The translations under genes and the position numbers were made by a program. This document shows, piece after piece, positions 1-7,797 of a stretch of DNA of 56,657 bases. The DNA comes from Bacteroides mediterraneensis (GTDB lineage: Bacteria > Bacteroidota > Bacteroidia > Bacteroidales > Bacteroidaceae). The stretch spans positions 1-56,657 of the forward strand of contig NZ_JACJKA010000024.1 in NCBI RefSeq assembly GCF_016900355.1, read 5' to 3'. How positions within the stretch are numbered: position 1 is the first letter of the stretch; each line of letters starts with the position of its first letter. The notes beneath the pieces are model-generated. The model made no database searches and was not told the DNA's origin. It saw only the letters and a program-made list of their open reading frames with translations.

Positions 1-26
1 CCCTAAGATACGAAAAATTAGGGAGA

Positions 27-73
27 CGGGCAAGTCCTGACTGAGCGAAGTTTGGGCTTGCCCGATTTTTTTT
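27..73 (+). terminator. Intrinsic terminator of a gene left of the window
   Basis: An 8-bp stem, CGGGCAAG (27-34) with CTTGCCCG (57-64), is followed by a run of eight T (66-73). The T-run lies on the plus strand, so it should end a transcript entering from the left. No coding sequence for that transcript is visible here. A smaller hairpin, CCCTAA (1-6) with TTAGGG (18-23), precedes it. Confidence 0.75.
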
Positions 74-81
74 GCAGACAC

Positions 82-123
82 AAAAAAGGCCATCTCAAAT
101 TATATTTCAATTTGAGACAGCCT
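82..123 (-). terminator. Terminator of the nqr operon
   Basis: The arms AGGC..TCTCAAATT (87-101) and AATTTGAGA..GCCT (109-123) form a long stem with one 2-nt internal mismatch. On the minus strand the stem is followed by six T (plus-strand A run at 82-87). It lies 38 bp past the nqrF stop codon, as expected for the end of the six-gene nqr transcript. It stands back to back with the plus-strand terminator at 27-73. Confidence 0.8.
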
Positions 124-160
124 CTTTTCACTTATCTCAGACTTATAATGTCTTTCGCGA

Positions 161-1429
161 TTATCCACCGAAGTTATCATACATGATAGAAGAGCTTTCA
201 ACGCCCAGGCTATCCAGCATGTTAACCACAGCTTTTGACATCGGACCAGGACCACACATGTAGTATTCGATGTCTTCCGGAGCTTCGTGGTCTTTCAGGT
301 AAGTGTTGTACATTACCTGATGAACAAATCCCGGAGTGTACTTCACGCCCGCTGCATCGGCTGCCGGATCCGGACGGTCGAGTGCCAAGTGGAAGTGGAA
401 GTTCGAGAAGTCTTTTTCCAGCTGCAGGAAGTCTTGCAGGTAGAACACTTCGTTCAGCGCACGGGCACCATAGAAGTAGTGCAGTTCGCGGTCTCTTGTG
501 TTCAACGTACGCGTCATGTGCATAATCTGTGCACGCAGCGGAGCCATACCGGCACCACCACCGACCCAGATCATTTCCTTCTTTGAGTTGAAAATCGGAT
601 GGAAGTCTCCGTAAGGACCACTCATCAGCACCTTGTCACCCGGTTTCAGGGTAAAGATGTAAGAAGAAGCGATACCCGGCATCACATCCATGAAACCGCT
701 GCGGTCGGGTTTGAACGGTGGAGTAGCGATACGTACGGTCAGCATGAATACGTCGCCTTCAGCCGGATAGTTGGCCATAGAGTAAGCACGGATGGTTTCT
801 TCTTCGTTTTTACACTTCAGGTTGAACAAACCGAACTTTTCCCATGCAGGCAGGTATTCCTTACCGATAAGGTCTTTATCGATATCCTTGTTGTAGTCCA
901 TTTCATATTTAGGAATCTTGATCTGTGCGTAAGAACCCGGGATGAAGTCCATGTGGGCACCCTTAGGCAACTGCACCTTGAATTCCTTGATGAAAGTAGC
1001 CACGTTCTTGTTGGAGATAACGGTACATTCGTATTCCTTTACACCCATTACAGATTCAGGCACCTTGATAGACAGGTCACCTTTCACCTTCACCTGGCAA
1101 CCCAGACGCCAGTGGTCTTTCTGCTGCTTGCGGCTGAAGTGGCTCACTTCAGAAGGCAGGATTTCGCCGCCTCCTTCAATCACCTGACACTTGCACTGTC
1201 CGCAAGAACCCTTACCTCCACAGGCTGAAGGCAGGAATACGCCGTTGACGGCCAGTGTGTTCAGCAATGTAGAGCCAGACTCTACTTCCATCTCCTTATC
1301 GCCGTTGATAGTCAGTTTTACGTTGCCGGAAGCTACAAGGAAATTCTTTGCAACCAGCAGGATGACTACCAGCACCAGAATAGTCACGAGGAATACTCCA
1401 ATGCTTGCTAAAATAAAATTCATATCCAT
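161..1429 (-). CDS. nqrF: Na+-translocating NADH:quinone reductase subunit F
   Basis: This is the NADH-oxidising entry subunit of the sodium-pumping NADH:quinone reductase in the inner membrane. The 422-aa protein has an N-terminal membrane anchor (about residues 5-30). A plant-type 2Fe-2S domain follows with ligands Cys70, Cys76, Cys79 and Cys111. The C-terminal ferredoxin-NADP+ reductase-like module carries the FAD motif R214-A-Y216-S217, a glycine-rich nucleotide motif near residue 290 and a terminal CGPGPM motif near residue 393. The length is normal for the family. It is the last gene of a six-gene operon in the conserved order A-B-C-D-E-F, 18 bp after nqrE, with a terminator downstream. 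All cofactor residues I checked are present, so it should be functional. Confidence 0.98.
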   Translation of the reverse strand: MDMNFILASIGVFLVTILVLVVILLVAKNFLVASGNVKLTINGDKEMEVESGSTLLNTLAVNGVFLPSACGGKGSCGQCKCQVIEGGGEILPSEVSHFSRKQQKDHWRLGCQVKVKGDLSIKVPESVMGVKEYECTVISNKNVATFIKEFKVQLPKGAHMDFIPGSYAQIKIPKYEMDYNKDIDKDLIGKEYLPAWEKFGLFNLKCKNEEETIRAYSMANYPAEGDVFMLTVRIATPPFKPDRSGFMDVMPGIASSYIFTLKPGDKVLMSGPYGDFHPIFNSKKEMIWVGGGAGMAPLRAQIMHMTRTLNTRDRELHYFYGARALNEVFYLQDFLQLEKDFSNFHFHLALDRPDPAADAAGVKYTPGFVHQVMYNTYLKDHEAPEDIEYYMCGPGPMSKAVVNMLDSLGVESSSIMYDNFGG

Positions 1430-1447
1430 TGTCTTATTCCTTTCCTA

Positions 1448-2071
1448 TTAGATGTTCAAACCAGAGAAACACATAAATGCCATTGCCATCAGACCTACAG
1501 TGATGAAGGTGATGCCCAAGCCTTTCAGCGGAGCAGGCACGTCAGAGTAAGCCATTTTTTCACGGATAGCAGCCAGGCCGACGATGGCCAGCATCCAGCC
1601 GATACCTGAACCCAGTGCGTAAGAGACAGCATCACCGATGCCACCGATGAACTTCGGGTCGGAAGGAGTCAGGTTGATGCGCTGCTGCATGAACAGAGAG
1701 GCACCCATGATGGCGCAGTTCACGGCAATCAACGGCAGGAAGATACCCAGCGAAGCATACAGCGAAGGGCTGAAACGCTCCACAATCATTTCCACCAACT
1801 GTGTAATGGCCGCGATAACGGCAATGAAGAGGATGAAGCTCAAGAAGCTGAGGTCAATGCCCAAAATACCGTCGGCAGCCAGTACCTTCGTCTGGAGCAA
1901 ATAGTTGACCGGCAAAGTCACCACCAGCACGAAAGTTACAGCAATGCCCAGACCGACAGCTGTTTTCACATTCTTCGATACCGCCAGGTATGAACACATA
2001 CCCAGGAAGAACGCGAATATCATATTGTCCACAAAGATGGAGCGGACCAATAAACTGAAAAAATGTTCCAT
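1448..2071 (-). CDS. nqrE: Na+-translocating NADH:quinone reductase subunit E
   Basis: This is an integral membrane subunit of Na+-NQR. The 207-aa protein is almost wholly hydrophobic, with about six transmembrane helices, and matches the NqrE/RnfA family from the first residues ([16 protein letters not shown]). In the known enzyme, NqrD and NqrE form an inverted-topology pair that holds a metal centre inside the membrane with cysteines from each half. Candidate cysteines are visible near residues 26 and 113. It sits between nqrD (19 bp upstream) and nqrF (18 bp downstream). Na+-NQR is distinguished from Rnf here by the presence of NqrA and NqrF. Confidence 0.97.
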   Translation of the reverse strand: MEHFFSLLVRSIFVDNMIFAFFLGMCSYLAVSKNVKTAVGLGIAVTFVLVVTLPVNYLLQTKVLAADGILGIDLSFLSFILFIAVIAAITQLVEMIVERFSPSLYASLGIFLPLIAVNCAIMGASLFMQQRINLTPSDPKFIGGIGDAVSYALGSGIGWMLAIVGLAAIREKMAYSDVPAPLKGLGITFITVGLMAMAFMCFSGLNI

Positions 2072-2090
2072 AATGTCTTTCCTTTACTTG

Positions 2091-2729
2091 TTATTCCTTA
2101 TCTTGTAATTCAGGATGCTTCGCACGCTGGTACCATATCAGGCAAGCCACGATAATCAACGCCATCGGCGGCATCAGCATCAAGCCGTTGTTCACATAGC
2201 CGAACTCCTGGATAGCTGCATGGTTCAGGACATTGAAACCCAGCAACGTACCTGAGCCCAGAAGCTCACGGATGAAAGCCACAATGACCAGAATCTTGGC
2301 ATAGCCCAGTCCGTTGCCCAGACCGTCAAGACAAGATTCCCACGGGCCGTTTGCCATCGCAAACGCTTCCAGACGTCCCATCAGGATACAGTTGGTGATA
2401 ATCAGACCTACATATACTGAAAGCTGGACACTTACGTCGTAGGCAAAAGCCTTCAGCAGTTCGCTTACGATAGTCACTAACGCAGCAACGACCACCAACT
2501 GTACGATAATACGGATACGGTTCGGAATTGTCTTGCGGATTAATGAGATGACCACATTCGAGAATGCGGTGATAATGGTTACCGAAAGTCCCATCACGAT
2601 GGCCGGTTCCAGTTTGGAAGTAACGGCAAGTGCCGAACAAATACCCAACACCTGTACGGTGACCGGATTGTTCATGCTAATCGGGGTGGAGAACACTTCT
2701 CTATTCTTGGCTGAAAATAAATTTCCCAT
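2091..2729 (-). CDS. nqrD: Na+-translocating NADH:quinone reductase subunit D
   Basis: This is an integral membrane subunit of Na+-NQR, homologous to RnfE and to NqrE. The 212-aa protein has about six hydrophobic helices. Conserved cysteines lie near residue 31 (LGICSAL) and residue 112 (TNCILMGR), the positions used for the shared membrane metal site with NqrE. The start at 2729 gives the usual family length and leaves 18 bp to nqrC. The gene is in the standard operon position, and nothing suggests truncation. Confidence 0.97.
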   Translation of the reverse strand: MGNLFSAKNREVFSTPISMNNPVTVQVLGICSALAVTSKLEPAIVMGLSVTIITAFSNVVISLIRKTIPNRIRIIVQLVVVAALVTIVSELLKAFAYDVSVQLSVYVGLIITNCILMGRLEAFAMANGPWESCLDGLGNGLGYAKILVIVAFIRELLGSGTLLGFNVLNHAAIQEFGYVNNGLMLMPPMALIIVACLIWYQRAKHPELQDKE

Positions 2730-2747
2730 ATTATATTTCCCCTCCTA

Positions 2748-3428
2748 TTATTCTTTAGCGGTTAAAAACTTGGTATAGTTTCCCATGCAGTTCTTCAGCA
2801 TCTGTCCTACGGCCACTGAAGTAATCGTACCTCCGGAAATACCGTCCACCTGGAACTCAGGCTTGTCAATCTTCCCGTTCTTTACGACATCCAGTCCGAT
2901 GGCATCTCCGTCCAGCACGTTCTTGTCCTTGAACTCATTCTGGAAATGTTCGGTAGCGATTTCCGCACCCAGGCCCGGAGTTTCTGATGCATGTGAGAAA
3001 TAAGTGCCATACACGGTGTTCTTATCCTCGTTCAAGGCTACATAGCCCCAGATGGCACCCCACAATCCCGTACCATAAACGGGTATAACATACTTCTTCT
3101 GTCCGTCTATCTCGCAGACGAAAAGATGGGCTTCTCCCTTTTCCTTATATGCTTTCTCATATCCGGTAACGAAGCTGCCTTCGTATGGCTTCAGCGAACC
3201 GTCTTCAGCCACCAGCATGTCTTCTTTCACCACTTCGGCAAATTTGGCTTCCGCATCTTCCACTTCACGGATACCCAAAGCCGAAAGAATCTGTTTTTTC
3301 GTATCCAACTCTACATTTTTTCCTTGCAGGTCGCGCAAAGAAGAGTTGACGAAAGCCAGCAAGAATGCTACGATAACAACCATTACCGAAGCATAAATGA
3401 TAGTATAAGAGTTACTATTGGTATTCAT
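2748..3428 (-). CDS. nqrC: Na+-translocating NADH:quinone reductase subunit C
   Basis: This subunit of Na+-NQR carries a covalently bound FMN. The 226-aa protein has one N-terminal membrane helix (about residues 8-28) and a soluble FMN-binding domain. The attachment motif D-G-I-S-G-G-T ends in Thr201, the residue expected to take the phosphoester-linked FMN. The common form is S-G-A-T, so the Ala to Gly change is a mild variant. Attachment needs the flavin transferase ApbE, which is not encoded in this window. It is in the standard operon position, 14 bp after nqrB. Confidence 0.97.
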   Translation of the reverse strand: MNTNSNSYTIIYASVMVVIVAFLLAFVNSSLRDLQGKNVELDTKKQILSALGIREVEDAEAKFAEVVKEDMLVAEDGSLKPYEGSFVTGYEKAYKEKGEAHLFVCEIDGQKKYVIPVYGTGLWGAIWGYVALNEDKNTVYGTYFSHASETPGLGAEIATEHFQNEFKDKNVLDGDAIGLDVVKNGKIDKPEFQVDGISGGTITSVAVGQMLKNCMGNYTKFLTAKE

Positions 3429-3442
3429 TGTATTTTCGGTTT

Positions 3443-4606
3443 TTATTTGTTAGACATAGCACGTTTTGCACGACGCGAAATATTGTTCTGCACTACCACA
3501 TAGTCAATCAGCGGTGCAAAGATATTCATCAGCAGGATAGCCAGCATCATGCCTTCGGGATAACCCGGATTGAGCACACGGATGATGATGGCCATGGCAC
3601 CGATCAGGAATCCATAAACGTATTTACCGTTCTCCGTACGTGAAGAAGTGACAGGGTCGGTCGCCATGAACACGGCACCAAAACAAAAACCACCCAGGCA
3701 CAGATGTTCATACCAAGGCATGTGAGCCACTGCGGTATCCGGTCCCCATTGGTTGAACACCCAACCCATCACGGCACCACCAACGAATACTGACAGCATC
3801 GTTCTCCAGCTTGCCACGCCCGACCATAACAGGATAACGGCACCGATAGCAATGGCAATTACGCTCGTCTCGCCGATAGAGCCCGGAATCAGACCGGTCA
3901 CCATATCCCACGAGAAAGCAGGGCACTCGGCAACCTTTGCCACACCTAACGGAGTAGCGGCTGTCAACCCGTCCACAGTCTTGCCCAAACCGAAAATGCT
4001 GTCACCGGACACCCATACCGTATCACCGGACATCTTGGTCGGATAAGCAAAGAACAGGAAGGCACGAGTAATCAACGCCGGATTGAAGATATTCATACCT
4101 GTACCACCGAACACTTCCTTTGCAAACACCACAGAGAAAGCAGTAGCCACGGCCAGCATCCACAACGGACACTCAACCGGCACAATCATCGGAATCAACA
4201 TACCGGAAACCAGGAAACCTTCCTGAATTTCTTCCTTCTTCCACTGAGCCACGATAAATTCAATTCCCAGACCGACTACGTATGAAACAATAATCTTCGG
4301 CAGTACAGCCAAAAAACCATAACCGAACATTTCAATGAAGCTACCTTCTACATTAGTAGCATGGAAATGCTGGTAACCCACATTATACATACCGAACAGC
4401 AGGGCCGGTATCAGGGCAATCACCACGAACGACATGATACGTTTGCTATCAATCGCATCGTGGATGTGCGTACCTGTCTTCGAAGTTGTGTTCGGAACAA
4501 ACAGGAATGTTTCAAATCCGTCGAACACAGAACGAAAAGCATGAAATTTGCCTCCCTCTTCAAAGTTAGGCTTTATCTTATCGAGATAATTTCTTAACGC
4601 GTTCAT
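3443..4606 (-). CDS. nqrB: Na+-translocating NADH:quinone reductase subunit B
   Basis: This is the main membrane subunit of Na+-NQR, which binds riboflavin, ubiquinone or menaquinone and a covalent FMN. The 387-aa protein has many hydrophobic helices (RnfD/NqrB family). The FMN attachment motif reads D-G-L-T-A-A-T, ending in Thr218, which fits the Dxx(S/T)(G/A)AT rule used by ApbE. The start at 4606 lies 25 bp from the nqrA stop. Length and gene order are standard. This subunit is thought to form the Na+ pathway and quinone-reducing site. Confidence 0.97.
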   Translation of the reverse strand: MNALRNYLDKIKPNFEEGGKFHAFRSVFDGFETFLFVPNTTSKTGTHIHDAIDSKRIMSFVVIALIPALLFGMYNVGYQHFHATNVEGSFIEMFGYGFLAVLPKIIVSYVVGLGIEFIVAQWKKEEIQEGFLVSGMLIPMIVPVECPLWMLAVATAFSVVFAKEVFGGTGMNIFNPALITRAFLFFAYPTKMSGDTVWVSGDSIFGLGKTVDGLTAATPLGVAKVAECPAFSWDMVTGLIPGSIGETSVIAIAIGAVILLWSGVASWRTMLSVFVGGAVMGWVFNQWGPDTAVAHMPWYEHLCLGGFCFGAVFMATDPVTSSRTENGKYVYGFLIGAMAIIIRVLNPGYPEGMMLAILLMNIFAPLIDYVVVQNNISRRAKRAMSNK

Positions 4607-4631
4607 TTATTAATAATAGTTTTAGTTAGCA

Positions 4632-5984
4632 TTAACACATTTCACGGCGGAGCATGTCGAGTCCGTCACGTACGATACGCTGCAATTCCATTTTTGAAGA
4701 GCAGACAAATTCACACAAGGCAAAATCTTCCGGAGCTACCTCGTAAATACCCAGTGCTTCCATACGGTCGATATCGCCCGCAATGATAGCCTTAATCAGG
4801 TATTCCGGCAAGATGTCCATCGGAAGTACATGGTCGTATTCGTTTGACATGATCATGTGACGTTCACCACCCTTCACACGGGCATCCAATACATATTCTT
4901 TCTTCTTGCCCATCATCCAGCTGAAATAAGAATGACTGGTACTGAAGTCGTTCAGACGCGGCATAATCCAACCCAGCATTTCGTGTACGTCGCTTCCTTC
5001 CGGAATCACTGTCACTTGGCTGTGGAAAGCGCCTAAATAACCGTTGGCAGTAATCTGCTTTCCAGTCAATACGTTACCGCTGATATAGCGCAAAGCCTTG
5101 TCCGTAGTTACATTGTTGGCAAATACACCTGTCAGCAGGGCACCTACTTTCAGCTTCACGTAAGCAGGTTTCAAAACTTCAGAACCGGTTACAGCTACTG
5201 TACGAGTGAGGTCTACCCGACCCGTATTGAACAGACGGCCAATGAAAATCACAGCTTGCGGATCGATTGTCCAAACCGTTTCACCTTTGTTTACTGGAGC
5301 GATATGGTTAATCTGCACACCTACATTACCAGCTGGATGAGGCCCGTCAAACACGTTGATTTCAACGTTCTTCGCCTGCGTCAAAGCTGGTGATTTCTGT
5401 TTTACACTGATGCTCAAGTAAGTCTTGGCAATCTTAGCCAAGGCATCCAATCCTGTCTGGAAGTTTGCCTCTTCCCCTGCGAGAACGAATTCAAAATCAG
5501 GAGCCAGCGGATTTGTATCGAAAGCAGATACGAAAATGGCACGAGGTGCGACAGTCGGATCAGCCACTACATCGTACGGACGCTGACGGATAAACGCGAA
5601 CAAGCCAGCAGTCTGCAGCAATTCCTTTACAGCAGCTCCATCGAGCGCAGCTACGCTCTTTTTGCCGAATTCTTCGAAATCCTGTTCCGTAGCAGCCTGT
5701 ACGGTAATGCTCATCACCTTACGTCTTGCCCCACGTTCCACGCTTGTTACTACGCCACTTACCGGCGAAACAAATTTCACTTCAGGATGATTCTTGTCAA
5801 CAAACAAGGGTCCTCCGGCCATCACATATTCCTGTTCCTTCACGACTACCTTCGGAGTCACGCCTGTAAAATCATCGGGACACAATGCATAGAATCCCGG
5901 CTCTTTTACAGCCACCACTTCTGTAGCAGCCTTGCCTTTCAGGTTTATGTCTAAGCCTTTACGCAATTTAATTAAATTTGCCAT
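4632..5984 (-). CDS. nqrA: Na+-translocating NADH:quinone reductase subunit A
   Basis: This is the peripheral cytoplasmic subunit of Na+-NQR and the first gene of the operon. The 450-aa protein starts with the family signature (MANLIKLRKGLDINLKG) and has no membrane helix, as is typical. It contributes to complex stability and lies near the quinone site. The upstream gap (5985-6155) holds the promoter candidate for the whole nqr operon. Together with genes B-F the complex oxidises NADH, reduces menaquinone and exports Na+. That makes it a main respiratory coupling site in Bacteroidaceae. Confidence 0.97.
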   Translation of the reverse strand: MANLIKLRKGLDINLKGKAATEVVAVKEPGFYALCPDDFTGVTPKVVVKEQEYVMAGGPLFVDKNHPEVKFVSPVSGVVTSVERGARRKVMSITVQAATEQDFEEFGKKSVAALDGAAVKELLQTAGLFAFIRQRPYDVVADPTVAPRAIFVSAFDTNPLAPDFEFVLAGEEANFQTGLDALAKIAKTYLSISVKQKSPALTQAKNVEINVFDGPHPAGNVGVQINHIAPVNKGETVWTIDPQAVIFIGRLFNTGRVDLTRTVAVTGSEVLKPAYVKLKVGALLTGVFANNVTTDKALRYISGNVLTGKQITANGYLGAFHSQVTVIPEGSDVHEMLGWIMPRLNDFSTSHSYFSWMMGKKKEYVLDARVKGGERHMIMSNEYDHVLPMDILPEYLIKAIIAGDIDRMEALGIYEVAPEDFALCEFVCSSKMELQRIVRDGLDMLRREMC

Positions 5985-6019
5985 GTTAGGTTATAAAAAA
6001 TGGTTTTCTATTTTGCGTG

Positions 6020-6027
6020 CAAAAATA
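6020..6027 (-). promoter_or_regulatory. Candidate -7 element for the nqr operon
   Basis: On the minus strand this reads TATTTTTG, matching the Bacteroides -7 consensus TAnnTTTG. It lies 36 bp upstream of the nqrA ATG. No TTTG -33 element is present at the usual spacing, so support is moderate. Confidence 0.5.
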
Positions 6028-6155
6028 AATAAAAAAGAAAGGAAAAAAGAATATTTGCCCCTCGAATTGAAGAAATATTTCCTTATATCGAAGAGTAGGC
6101 ACAAAATAAGTGTAATTAAAACGCTATTCTGTCACATGGAGAAAGCAAAATTTCC

Positions 6156-7787
6156 TTAATAACCCTTGTGCTGACGCAGCTGAGGGTTCATATCTACCAC
6201 TTTTTCGGGAATAGGAAACACAGTAGTATACCCGTTTTCCTCGCCAGCAAGCGGAGTACGGCAGCTGTACGCCTGCGTAAAAACGCCGAAACGAATCATA
6301 TCCTGACGCCTCCATCCTTCCCAGGCCAGTTCCATCATACGTTCTTTCAACAAGTTGTCGAGAGTAGCGGTTCTCTCCTCCATTCCGACTCTCCGACGTA
6401 CCTGATTCAATTCTGCATCTCCGTTTTCGCCGTTGCGTACTTTAGCCTCACTCTGCATCAACAACACGTCTGCATAACGAAAAAGTACGATGTCGTTATC
6501 CAACAATTTTCCATCTTTAAGAGCCGTCGGGTCCACCTCATATTTCTTCATCCGTGCCCCAGCAGTCTTTTCCCAAGGCTGGCCTGACACGTCAAGTGCA
6601 ACTTTCCAAGGCTCATAAACCAGTGGAATCACCTCATCGTCCAACATAATCGGACGCCCTGCCAGGTCTTTCACTGGTCCGGCAAAATAACAGACATCAA
6701 ACCGAGCATCGACCTGAGGCGTACCGTAACCGAAGGTTTCCAACACTTCCTGTGTTGCCGATGCCCCATTTTCACCTCCCAAACCATACGCCTTGGCATG
6801 GTTATAATGCCGTGAACGAAACAGATAGATAAACTGGTTGGTATATAACGTCTTGCTCATGGGAATTACAAAAATATTTTCTTTTGAAGATTCATTGAAC
6901 ACCGCAAAGTTTGCCGTATAATCTTCTTCCAGTTTATAACCAGCCGCTGTAATTTTATCGCAATAATGGCATACGGCCTGCCAGGAATTCAACGAACGAC
7001 CGTCCACTTCGAAGACAAGCGATTTCCCGTCCGGCCGTATTCCGTCCGTCCAGTCATCATCAGCATATACCTCTGCATTCAAAGCCAGTTTGGCCAACAG
7101 AAACCATACGACCGGACGCGTCATCCGCCCGTAGTACAAACCTGGCTGATTACTCCGTTCCTCACTCAAAAAAGGAGCAGATTCCGTCAATTCTTTTACA
7201 ATGAAAGAGAAGATTTTAGAGCGTTTTTCCTGAACAATTTCTTCAGGCTTAGGATTACTGTTTTCAATAAGAGGAACTTCGCCGAAAAGATCCATGATAT
7301 AATAATAAAACATGGCCCTCAAAGCCCTCACCTCAGCCTGTAAAGGAGCCACCTCTTCTGTGGGATGTGCCACCGAAAAAGCCTGTATTCGTTCCAGCGA
7401 ACTGTTGCATAAAATCACTGTCCGATAGAGATACTCCCAAGTAGCATAGATTGCCTCATTGTTCACTCCCCAACGATGCAAATAGAGCCCTTGCCAGAAA
7501 CCTCCGTCATACCAGTCACCTCCGCGAGTAGGCATCATGGCTTCATCCGTGGTAAACGTATTCAGATCGTACACTCCACGACCGGTCCCTTGCAACCCTT
7601 GACTGTCGGCATAACCACCCACGTAATTATACAGAGAAAGTACCCCGTTCCGTTGCAAATCCGACAAGGTAGCATAAGCAGTTCCTTCATCCATCCGGTC
7701 CTTTGGTTCCTCCTCCAAATAGGCGCTGCAAGAAGCCCCGAGAACGAGGCAGAAAGCCATAAAAACAAATCTATATATTACTTTCAT
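6156..7787 (-). CDS. SusD/RagB-like surface glycan- or nutrient-binding lipoprotein
   Basis: This is the surface lipoprotein half of a SusC/SusD pair, which acts as the lid over the TonB-dependent channel and captures ligand. The 543-aa protein has a lipoprotein signal peptide with lipobox L-G-A-S-C (Cys20). An N-terminal helical TPR-like region and the RagB/SusD fold follow, ending in a C-terminal segment typical of the family. It lies 10 bp downstream of the SusC-like gene and is surely co-transcribed. No glycoside hydrolase, sulfatase, peptidase or regulator is attached to the pair, so the ligand cannot be inferred. RagA/RagB-type pairs import peptides and others import glycans. Confidence 0.93.
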   Translation of the reverse strand: MKVIYRFVFMAFCLVLGASCSAYLEEEPKDRMDEGTAYATLSDLQRNGVLSLYNYVGGYADSQGLQGTGRGVYDLNTFTTDEAMMPTRGGDWYDGGFWQGLYLHRWGVNNEAIYATWEYLYRTVILCNSSLERIQAFSVAHPTEEVAPLQAEVRALRAMFYYYIMDLFGEVPLIENSNPKPEEIVQEKRSKIFSFIVKELTESAPFLSEERSNQPGLYYGRMTRPVVWFLLAKLALNAEVYADDDWTDGIRPDGKSLVFEVDGRSLNSWQAVCHYCDKITAAGYKLEEDYTANFAVFNESSKENIFVIPMSKTLYTNQFIYLFRSRHYNHAKAYGLGGENGASATQEVLETFGYGTPQVDARFDVCYFAGPVKDLAGRPIMLDDEVIPLVYEPWKVALDVSGQPWEKTAGARMKKYEVDPTALKDGKLLDNDIVLFRYADVLLMQSEAKVRNGENGDAELNQVRRRVGMEERTATLDNLLKERMMELAWEGWRRQDMIRFGVFTQAYSCRTPLAGEENGYTTVFPIPEKVVDMNPQLRQHKGY

Positions 7788-7797
7788 AATGAGCAGA

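Noticed and set aside
161..5984. Rnf complex
   Set aside because: The presence of NqrA and of NqrF with NADH and FAD motifs, and the absence of an RnfB/RnfC pair, identify Na+-NQR.
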